From Symbiodinium natans (taxonomy: Eukaryota > Sar > Dinophyceae > Suessiales > Symbiodiniaceae): DNA of 64,000 nt. The DNA lies in assembly GCA_905221605.1 (NCBI GenBank), contig CAJNDS010002745.1, positions 786,001 to 850,000 of the forward strand. Reading direction: 5' to 3'. Under the pieces are notes generated by a model. That model had not been told where the DNA came from and made no database searches. It worked only from the letters and a program-made list of their open reading frames with translations. Of this stretch, positions 56,112 to 64,000 are shown one piece after another. A program made the position numbers and the translations under genes. Each line of letters starts with the position of its first letter. Within the stretch, counting starts at the first letter, position 1.

Positions 56112-56148
56112 CCTCCAAAGTAGTGACAAGAAAGCCGGTTGTCCCGCA
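56112..56148 (-). CDS. Candidate exon
   Basis: Reads LICGTTGFLVTTLE up to GAG|GTTCCG. Joined to an upstream island at 56370-56400 (SASRENPKRL, donor CTTG|GTAAGTTG) the phase fits and gives PKRLALICGTTGF. Product unknown. Confidence 0.35.
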
Positions 56149-56169
56149 AATCAAGGCTTCAGGGTCAGG

Positions 56170-56280
56170 GTTCAGGGTCTAGGGTCTAGGGTCTAGGGTC
56201 TAGGGTCTAGGGTCTAGGGTCTAGGGACTAGGGTCTAGGGTCTAGGGTCTAGGGTCTAGGGTTTAGGGTTTAGGGTTTAG
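56170..56280 (+). repeat. TCTAGGG variant array
   Basis: About thirteen TCTAGGG units followed by TTTAGGG. Confidence 0.9.
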
Positions 56281-56745
56281 GGTTGCAAAGGCGATGATTC
56301 GACCTGTGTCGGGAGCTGTGAGAAGATCTTGGCAAGACCCGAAAACTCTAAGCCCCTCAACTTACCAAGTCTCTTGGGGTTCTCTCTCGATGCCGAGCTC
56401 ACCCATCAACTAACCTATTCTGGTTTCTTAGGGTATTACCCTAAACCCTAAACCCTAAACCCTAAACCCTAAACCCTAAACCCTAAACCCTAAACCCTAA
56501 ACCCTGTTTTGTTGAAGTTTAAAGGGCAAACCCTAGAAACTCTGAGCCTTAAAACGTCTGCAGGCGCCCAGCATGCCAGAAACCTTAAGCCACACTACAG
56601 CCCCAAACGCTAAACCCTGAACCCTAAACCCTAAACCCTAAACCCTAAACCCTAAACCCTGAACCCTGAACCCTGAAGCCTGAACCCTGAACCCCAAACC
56701 GAACTTGGGGTTCCCTTCTTGCAAGCCCTAGCACCCCAATCCCGC

Positions 56746-56757
56746 CTGTGCCGCCAT
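56746..56757 (-). CDS. Possible start codon exon (MAAQ)
   Basis: ATGGCGGCACAG followed by GCGGGA, a start in good context with an AG|GC donor, upstream of the two candidate exons above. Very short, so weak. Confidence 0.2.
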
Positions 56758-57441
56758 GGCGCCCGACCGGCACGGAGCTACGAAGTCGCGCCGCAGACGG
56801 CTTCGAGATGCAGCGGAGAGTTAGACTCAGGGTTTAGGGTTTAGGGTTTAGGGTTCAGGGTTCAGGGTTTAGGGTTTAGGGTAACTACCCGTCAACCTCC
56901 TAGTAAGCCTGCGCAGTCTTGGGGCAAACGAACAGCAATCGCCTGAGCTCCCGGCACAGTACAAGAGTTTAGGGTGCTTTCTCGCAATTTTGTTCTGAGG
57001 ACTCATTCACCACCCTAAACCTGCACCATCCTACTCCATCTCGGAACGTCGGGCCTTCCAGCTTAGCATCAGGGTTTAGGCTTTATACCACGCTCGACAG
57101 GGATTGGGGAGTCGGCAATTGAGCCCTAAGCCCTAAATCTTCGCACTCCTAGTGTATCCGTGAACCCTCCTTACGATAAGCTGCGAAATTCTAAAAGACC
57201 TGAACCCTGAAAATTACTCTAAACCACGAAACCAATGCTTGCAGAACTAAACCCCAAACCAACCCTTAAAGTCCTAAGCCCCAAACCAAACAAACCAAAA
57301 ACCCTAAACCCTAAACCCTAAACCCTAAACCCTGAACCCCTGAACCCTAAACCCCTAAACCCTAAACCCTAAACCCTAAAACCCTTAAACCCCTATGCAC
57401 AAGCACAGCGGTGGCAAAGTGCACAGCGCGGGGGTTTGGAC

Positions 57442-57456
57442 CTCGAAGGAGATGAC
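57442..57456 (-). CDS. Candidate 15-bp micro-exon
   Basis: CTTTTGTTTGACAG|GTC to TTCGAG|GTCCAA; encodes VISFE, with AGGTC repeated at both borders and a good pyrimidine tract. Confidence 0.3.
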
Positions 57457-58717
57457 CTGTCAAACAAAAGGCTATGGGAATCCGAACGAGGGTTCAGGGC
57501 TTAGGGCTTAGGGCTTAGGGCTTAGGGTTTAGGGTTTAGGGTTTAGGGTTTAGGGTTTAGGGTTTAGGGTTTAGGGTTTAGGGCTTAGTAATCTCAAAAA
57601 CAAAGAGCCAGACCTTAAGCGCTTGCAGCTTTGAGCTTGCCTGGTCTCCTATTGCGGGGGGACGGGGGGCTCAGCGTAGGGTAGTCGTGTTTAGGGTTTG
57701 GGCTCAGATGGTTTCCACTCGTCCGCTTTGAGAGGCCTTGAAGGTCTTTGAGAGGCCTAAACCCTAAACTCTAAACCCTAAACCTTAAACGCTGAACCCT
57801 TGAACGTCTCTCACGGGCTCCGTGTGGCACCCTTGCCAGTGGGTTGGCCCTTGAAACCTCCGAAAAGACCTTTAAGGATGATCTGCTCAAACACCATAAG
57901 GGCGCACACGTGAAATACTCCCCACAACCCTAAACCCTAAACCCTAAACCCTAAATCCTAAACCCTAAACCCTAAGCCTTAAACCTCAAACCCTAAACCC
58001 TAAACCCTAAGCCTTAAACCCCATAAGTCGGGACATGTTGAAAAATGCCAGAAACTACTCTGCCCATAATCCCGGGATGAAGAACTTTTCGTATAAGGGG
58101 GAACATCCCAAGTTTAGGGCTTAGGGTTTAGGGTTTAGGGCCTTAGGGTTTCAGGACTTGGGTGGTTCTCGAGATTCGGTTCCCTCTTTGGACTAGTTTT
58201 GGCATATTTCAGCATTCCCCTTCTTATGGGGTTTGGGGTTCGGGGTTTAGGGTTCGGGGTATTTCATATACCTAGGACGGCACCCTGAAAAGAAGGACCC
58301 CAAGCGAACCTGACTGTTGAAAACTACTCGGGTAGATCTCTGTTCAGAGGGCTTCGCTGGCTTTGGGTTTATCCACGAACTGCTTCGGGCATAGGGTCTA
58401 GGGTTTGCCCCGTAAACCCTAAACCCTAAACCCTGAATTAACCCTTAACCCTTAACCCTTAACCTTACACATCTTAAAAAGGTACTTACCTAAGGGGCGT
58501 GGGTCTAGAAACATGTAGGCACCCCTCAACCTGTCAATATAAACCTCGGGACCCAGAGTGTGTAGTCTTTAGGGTTTAGGGTTTAGGGTTTAGGGTTTAG
58601 GGTTTAGGGTTTAGGGTTTAGGAGTAAGGACTTGGGGTGAGAGTGCTAACCCCGACATCCTATAGGCCTCGAACGCTCAACACGCGTGACAGGTTGTTCA
58701 GAGGCATTTGTGAGATC

Positions 58718-58797
58718 CTCCCAGCAAGCATATTGGCACTGGCTGAAGGGCCCCTTCCACAAGCGCGCCAGGCAGCGTTTCTCGTCGATCTCCGGGT
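58718..58797 (-). CDS. Candidate 80-bp exon
   Basis: CTGTTCTGCCAG|AC to TGGGAG|GATCTC (GA donor). Encodes PEIDEKRCLARLWKG and PFSQCQYACWE. Its two leading bases complete Asp with the single base left by 59943-59988. Confidence 0.45.
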
Positions 58798-58944
58798 CTG
58801 GCAGAACAGTTGGAGCCTCCGTCGACCTGAGACGGGGTCCCTGACGGGAAGCGTCTCCACAAGGCGTTTGATGCACTGCAGCCTTTTCAGGAAGACCTCA
58901 TGCCAACAAGAGCAGCCGTGCCAAAACCCCTAATCCCTGAGCTC

Positions 58945-59180
58945 TAAAACCCTAAACCCTGAACCCTAAAACCCTAAAACCCTAAAACCCTAAAACTCTA
59001 AAACCCTAAAACTCTAAAACCCTGAAACCCTAAAACCCTAAAACCCTAAAACCCTAAACCCTGAAACCCTGAAAGCCTGAAACCCTGCAACCCTAAAACC
59101 CTAAAACTCTAAAACCCTGAAACCCTAAAACCCGGAAACCCTAAAACCCTAAAACCCCTAAAAACCGAAACCCGAATACC
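58945..59180 (-). repeat. CCCTAAAA array with variants
   Basis: About thirty 8-bp units (CCCTAAAA, CTCTAAAA, CCCTGAAA). Confidence 0.9.
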
Positions 59181-59942
59181 CCAAAACCCCTAAACCCTAG
59201 CCCTAAACCCTAAACCCTAAACCCTAAGCCCTAAGCCCTAAGCCCTAAGCCCTAAGCCCTAAGCCCTAAGCCCTAAACCCTAAACCCTAGGCCTTCGGAT
59301 CTTAGGACGCTGAAGGCAACCACCGGCTGCCTTGCCCCGACCGCCCTCGATGCTGGCCACGAGCTCCCCGCTCGGACTGACAGGCAGAAAGAGGGTTTAG
59401 GGTTTAGGGTTTGGGGTTTAGGGTTGAGGGCTTAGGGCTTAGGGCTTAGGGTTTAGGGTTTAGGGTTTAGGGTTTAGGGTTTAGGGTTTGTGGTTTGGGG
59501 TTTGGGGTTTAGGGTTGAGGGTGTTAGGGGGTTGGGGTTTAGGGGGTTTAGGGGGTTTAGGGGGTTGGGGTTTAGGGCTAGGGGGCTTAGGGAGTTTGGG
59601 GGCTTTAGGGGGTTCAGGGGGTTTAGGGGTTCAGGGGGTTCAGGGTGATTAGGGGGCTTAACTTTATGAATACTACGTTAATGGTTATCAAAGCCTCCAG
59701 GAACTCAAACGCTTAAACCCTACACTCTGCTGGGGTTGGTTTGGGGGCCCTACACAATTGAGGGCATATGGCTTTCTAAGGGTTATATAGGGATTGCAAG
59801 CATGTCAACCCTAAACCCTAAACCCTGAACCCAATCCTAAACCCTAAACCCTAAACCCCTCAACCCTAAGCCCTAAGCCCTAAACCCCTAAACCCTAAAC
59901 ACTCTACAAACGCCCACATAACCCATTGTGCAGATGCTCGGC

Positions 59943-59988
59943 CTTCGGCGTTCAAGGCGGCTGGTGGAGGGATGATGAACCACATCAC
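59943..59988 (-). CDS. Candidate 46-bp exon
   Basis: CTCAAG|GTG to GCCGAAG|GCCGAG (GC donor). Encodes VMWFIIPPPAALNAE. Joined to 58718-58797 it reads LNAEDPEIDEK. No family recognised. Confidence 0.45.
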
Positions 59989-60017
59989 CTTGAGCTCCAA
60001 GGGGGTTGAGGGGGTCC

Positions 60018-60130
60018 GGGGTTTGGGGGTTTAGGGTTTAGGGTTTAGGGTTTAGGGTTTAGGGTTTAGGGTTTAGGGTTTAGGGTTTAGGGGCTTAGGG
60101 GCTTAGGGGCTTAGGGGCTTAGGGGTTTAG
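60018..60130 (+). repeat. TTTAGGG array
   Basis: About ten TTTAGGG units followed by CTTAGGGG variants, to the right of the candidate exon 59943-59988. Confidence 0.85.
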
Positions 60131-61135
60131 GGCAAGTTTTGGGCTTCGGGTGTAGGATGATTAGGGCTTTGGGGGGTTTAGGGTGTTGAGGGTTTAGGGG
60201 GATTTAGGGGTTGAGGGTTTTAGGGTCCCCTTCATGAGCCCGCAAAAACACTCTTGACTGAACCTGCCAGAGTGAAAGTTGAGACTGAGCCTACCTTTGG
60301 TGACCTTTCGACTCAACGTGCTTCGGTTCAGACTCGGCTGTAACTAGGGTAAAGGGCTTTAGGTCTTAATTAGGGTTCCCGGGCCTCTCCTGACAAAGAC
60401 ATAGGTTCTGGTAGCCTGATTTTGCACGGTATATAGACCGTTTGAACGCAAACTTCCATGCCCGTTGTGGGGATTCTCGTCTGTAGCTCGTACTACGATT
60501 CGACGATTTAGCACAATATGTGACATGACATAACCCAAATAAATTGCAGCCTTGAGGGTGGTGGCCGCCTGAGTCCCATATCCGAAAGCCCGAAAACCCG
60601 ACACCTCGACCTAAGGCCTAAACCCTAAATCCTAGCCCTAAACCCTAAACCCCAAACCCTAAACCCTAAACCCCTGAACCCTAACCACCCGACATGCTTC
60701 AATGTTCGTCCAAGCTGGGTTCTCCAGCCGTTGGGGCAGATGTCCGGCCCGTACAACGGGGAGGGCGTCTGGCATGGTTTAGGGTTTAGGGTTTAGGGTT
60801 TAGGGTTTAGGGTATAGGGTTTGGGGTCTAGGGTGCGCGGTTTAGGATTTGGGGATTCTGGTTTGTGAGGTTTAGTGTTTAGCACCCCCCAAGCACCGCT
60901 CATTAAGGGCCTACCAAGGACACCTTATTGGGCTTTGTAGGGTAGTATACTGCAGGATACTTGAAGTTCTGAGCTGCTGCAGTTTCGACCACAAATTGGG
61001 TTGCTGCAATTGTGATGCGGGGGTTGGGCGGAGGATCCGGTTGCACTAGCCCCTGCTGAGCAACATCGGAAGAGGTGGCTGAACAAACCTTATTCGCAAC
61101 CCAAGAAGCGCTTCAGGTTAAAAGAATAGCAAAGC

Positions 61136-61248
61136 CTTGGCTGCACTCAGAAGGGTAGCTAAAAATTAAAATTTTAGCTGCCATAGTAAGAAACCCAATA
61201 AACCCAAAAAAGCTAAGGATCTAAAGTTACAGTAAAGCACTACAAAGA
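61136..61248 (+). repeat. 113-bp dispersed repeat, copy 3
   Basis: CCTTGGCTGCACTCAG to AGTAAAGCACTACAAAG, close to copy 1 at 41912 and about 19 kb away from it. Confidence 0.9.
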
Positions 61249-61430
61249 AGCGATCTCTTTGATCAGGGTTTCATCAGCCTCCCTTCTCGACTTCTGGTCC
61301 ATGCCATGCGGAGTCCTCAACGCCCTGCACAGGCACAAACCTGTATTTTGGAGGAAACCCTAAACCCTAAACCCTAAGCCCTAAACCCTAAACCCTAAAC
61401 CCGCCTAAACCCTAAACCCTAAACCCTAAG

Positions 61431-61452
61431 TCTGTAGCCATTTTGGTCTGAG
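61431..61452 (+). other. Decayed dinoflagellate spliced-leader sequence
   Basis: Aligned to the 22-nt dinoflagellate spliced leader (CCGTAGCCATTTTGGCTCAAG after one variable base), it matches at 17 positions; the other five are transitions, apart from the variable first base. The 13-mer GTAGCCATTTTGG is exact. It is followed by GCTGGC rather than a GT donor, so it looks like a relic of a reinserted trans-spliced mRNA rather than an SL RNA gene. Confidence 0.6.
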
Positions 61453-61567
61453 GCTGGCACCCCTACACCCTTGATTGTGGCCCAACCCCCATGCTACCTA
61501 ATAGCCAGGTGGCTCGGTCATGTCTGCATGTCTATATGTTATATCGTGTGTGCATAATTGTTTAGGA

Positions 61568-61612
61568 GAGAAGCTAGGAGCCAAGAAGAAGTACCCAAAG
61601 TACGACTTCTGA
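61568..61612 (+). pseudogene. Possible 3'-terminal coding fragment downstream of the SL relic
   Basis: After TTTAG, the plus strand reads EKLGAKKKYPKYDF and TGA, 116 bases beyond the SL-like sequence on the same strand. It could be the last exon or the tail of a reinserted mRNA. Family not recognised. Confidence 0.25.
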
Positions 61613-61744
61613 GCAGCCTAGTCGTAGCCCTAATCGCTTGACTCCTTACGGAGGCCCAGTAAGCAAGCTCAACACTTTCCCAAGCCCTGAGGCACAAAGT
61701 TGAAGCTCCCAAACCCTAAACCCTGAACCCTACACCCCGAACCC

Positions 61745-62100
61745 GAACCCTAGACCCTACTAAGCCCTAAGCCCTAAGCCCTAAGCCCCAAGCCCCAAGC
61801 CCCAAGCCCCAATCCCCAAGCCCCAAGCCCTAACCCTTAAGCCCTAACCCTTAAGCCCTAACCCTGAAGCCCTATGCCCCAAGCCCCAAGCCCCAAGCCC
61901 CAAGCCCCAAGCCCCAAGCCCCAAGCCCCAAGCCCTAACCCTTAAGCCCTAACCCTTAAGCCCTAAGCCCTAAGCCCTAACCCTCAAGCCCTAAGCCCTT
62001 ACAAGCCCTAACCCCCTAACCCCCTAAGCCCTAAGCCCTAAGTCCTAAGCCCTTGTAAGCCCAAACCCCCGAAGCCCTAAGCCCCAAGCCTAATGCCCTG
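61745..62100 (-). repeat. CCCTAAG/CCCCAAG array
   Basis: About forty-five units in which the last A is replaced by G (CCCTAAG, CCCCAAG), the largest variant-unit block in the window. Confidence 0.92.
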
Positions 62101-62132
62101 CTAAAGGACCAGAGCCCCCTCTGTCTTGCCAC

Positions 62133-62168
62133 CTCTAAGATGGTCGCCAGGTTTCCCTTTGCGTCCAC
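62133..62168 (-). CDS. Candidate 36-bp exon
   Basis: CCTCTCTCTCCAG|GTG to TTAGAG|GTGGCA; encodes VDAKGNLATILE in phase 0/0, with AGGTGG at both borders and an excellent pyrimidine tract. CCCTAAG-type repeats lie left and TTTAGGG right. Confidence 0.5.
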
Positions 62169-62217
62169 CTGGAGAGAGAGGTTGGCTTAGCGCTTCGTCC
62201 TAAACCCTACACCCTAA

Positions 62218-62520
62218 GTAGGGTTTAGGGTTTAGGGTTTAGGGTTTAGGGTTTAGGGTTTAGGGTTTAGGGTTTAGGGTTTAGGGTTTAGGGTTTAGGG
62301 TTTAGGGTTTAGGGTTTATGGGTTTAGGGTTTAGGGTTTAGGGTTTAGGGTTTAGGGTTTAGGGTTTAGGGTTTAGGGTTTAGGGTTTAGGGTTTAGGGT
62401 TTAGGGTTTAGGGTTTAGGGTTTAGGGTTTAGGGTTTAGGGTTTAGGGTTTAGGGTATATTTAGGGTTTAGGGTTAGGGTTTAGGGTTTAGGGTTTAGGG
62501 ATTAGGGTTTAGGGCCTAGG
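62218..62520 (+). repeat. Very long TTTAGGG array
   Basis: Over forty units with a few variants, right of the exon candidate 62133-62168. Confidence 0.95.
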
Positions 62521-62785
62521 GCTTAGGGCTCAGAAGGGTTTCGGGCTGAGGGTTCAGGTTCAGATGCATCCATGGCATTGCTGCAAGGGCCGCTGGCTAG
62601 ACTCTCTACTGGTTTAGGGGCTAGGGGGTTTAGGTTTAGGGCTTCGGGTTTAGGATTTTGGGTTTAGGGATTAAGGTTCTCTGAAAACCTCCTAGACCTC
62701 TAAAAACTCCCTAAACCTCGCAAAGCTAAAATCCTAAGCCCAGACCCTCAGCCTGATCACTGTCCGACCCTGCACCCTAAGTTGC

Positions 62786-62827
62786 CTTGCTGAGCTTCTG
62801 CTTGTCTGACTTTCGCAGCAGCACGAC
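62786..62827 (-). CDS. Candidate 42-bp exon
   Basis: CTTCTTCTTCCACAG|GTC to AGCAAG|GCAACT (GC donor). Encodes VVLLRKSDKQKLSK in phase 0/0 and would join VDAKGNLATILE. No family recognised. Confidence 0.5.
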
Positions 62828-63861
62828 CTGTGGAAGAAGAAGGTCTTTCACACAGGTCGGGAGGCTTTCGGGCTTTAGGGTTTCGGCGTCTTAGGGTTTC
62901 GGGTGTAGGTTTAGAGTTTACGGTTCAGAGTTTAGGGGCTCAGGATTTAGGGGTTTAGGCTGTGGTGGCCCCCCGTAGCCGGCACGCAGCACAAAAGCCT
63001 GTTCCACCTTCTCTCCAATCAGCATGGAGGTGCAACTTTTTGGTCAAGGGACTTTCCTTAGGATCACACCTTCAGCCCTAAACCCTACACCCTCTAAACC
63101 CAGAACCCTTAAACCCTGAGCCCTTTAAACCCTAAGCCCTTTAAACCCTGGACCCTAAAATCCACGAAACAGGGCAACAATTCCGAGTCTAATGGCCAAT
63201 CACCTCCGACCCCTCTTGACAGCCCGGCATCAGCTTTCGAAGGGAAGCTTACCCTAAACCCTAAACCCTAAACCCTAAACCCTAAACCCTAAACCCTAAA
63301 ACGTGGTCCCTTACCTCCTTTACAGGGTTTTGAAGTATGGGCCCTAGAGTGCTGTTGGGTACATAAGGGGTAGAAAAAGGTTACCCTATTAAGGGATCAT
63401 GTAGCTACCCTAAGAACCTTTGGCTATACAGCGGCCCTAGTATAACTACATAGAGTTGTGTCAGGGATTAGGGCTTGGGATTTAGGATGTAGGGTTTAGG
63501 GTTTAGGGCTTAGGTTTAGGGTTTAGGGTTTAGGGTTTAGGGTTCAGGGTTTAGGGTTTAGGGTTTAGGGTTTAGGTTGGTAATCCTGGCTGCAAGGGGT
63601 TACCTAAGAAGCACCACACTAACACCTCAACTCAGCACTCGAATCCCTGCCGAGCTGACAGCTTAGGGGTGCCAGAGCATCACGCCGAGCCTACGCGCTA
63701 AACCCTAAACCCTAAACCCTAAGCCCTAAGCCCTATGCCCTAAACCCTAAGCCCTAAACCCAAACCGTAAACCCTAAGCGCTAAACCCTAAACCTAAGCC
63801 CTCTAAACCCTCAACCCCGTAAACTTGTAAACCCTAAAAACCCAACATGGCCAACCTAGAC

Positions 63862-63879
63862 CTGAAGAATTTCGAAGAC
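63862..63879 (-). CDS. Candidate 18-bp micro-exon
   Basis: GAGTTTTTATAG|GTC to CTTCAG|GTCTAG; encodes VFEILQ, and AGGTCT is repeated exactly at both borders. The plus strand shows a 12-codon ATG frame here, which I take as chance. Confidence 0.35.
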
Positions 63880-64000
63880 CTATAAAAACTCGAAGGCGGC
63901 ATATTGTGATTTATAAGTCAATCAAACCCAAAGCCCTATAAACCCTAAATCCTAAACCCCAAACCCTGCACCCAAACTGGGCCCCCCTGACAAAGTCAGC

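Noticed and set aside
1-64000. The window as a true chromosome end
   Set aside because: Arrays alternate orientation throughout and flank genes; a terminus would show one orientation running to the end.

Overview
The window is nuclear DNA of a dinoflagellate or a very close relative. Four things point there. (1) TTTAGGG-type (plant/alveolate) telomere-like repeats saturate the sequence in both orientations. (2) A decayed match to the dinoflagellate trans-spliced leader lies at 61431-61452. (3) Most introns that can be placed exactly start with GC or GA rather than GT, a dinoflagellate trait. (4) Two plus-strand genes at the left edge resemble high-copy protein families that I recall only from Symbiodiniaceae and relatives. 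I had no tools, so all homology statements are from memory.

Layout. 1-3524: 3' part of a multi-exon plus-strand gene. 4144-6191: a two-exon plus-strand gene of a dinoflagellate family. 6.5-7.0 kb: a ~165-bp tandem repeat. 7-19 kb: short unique islands between telomere-like arrays; several can be chained as minus-strand exons with matching phases, but I could not name the product. 19095-54404: one minus-strand gene for the 26S proteasome lid subunit Rpn6/PSMD11, reconstructed here as 29 exons of 27-72 bp (442 codons plus stop) spread over 35.3 kb. 54.4-64 kb: a block of GATGCTCATGATGCT-like repeats, then more candidate minus-strand micro-exons of unnamed genes.

The main result is the architecture of the Rpn6 gene. 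The 442-residue chain lines up almost without gaps with the ~422-residue human protein, which fixes most splice junctions. Of 28 introns, 20 begin GC, 4 GA and 4 GT; all end in AG. In 26 of 28 the downstream exon starts with G, and in 17 the first two exon bases equal the first two intron bases, i.e. a short AG|GN direct repeat brackets the intron as a target-site duplication would. About two thirds of exons are flanked on the left by CCCTAAA arrays and on the right by TTTAGGG arrays. In the sense of the gene, introns therefore tend to start with TTTAGGG and end with CCCTAAA and could fold end to end. This looks like a gene invaded by telomere-repeat-bearing, introner-like insertions.

Rpn6 introns also hold a nested intronless ORF with a plastid-type leader (33736-34206), a 1.15-kb TIR element with TA duplication and a nine-copy hairpin array (26358-27503), copies of a 113-bp dispersed repeat, and duplicated fragments of exon/intron borders. 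Caution: several intronic islands read as open frames as convincingly as real exons, so candidate exons without homology carry low confidence.
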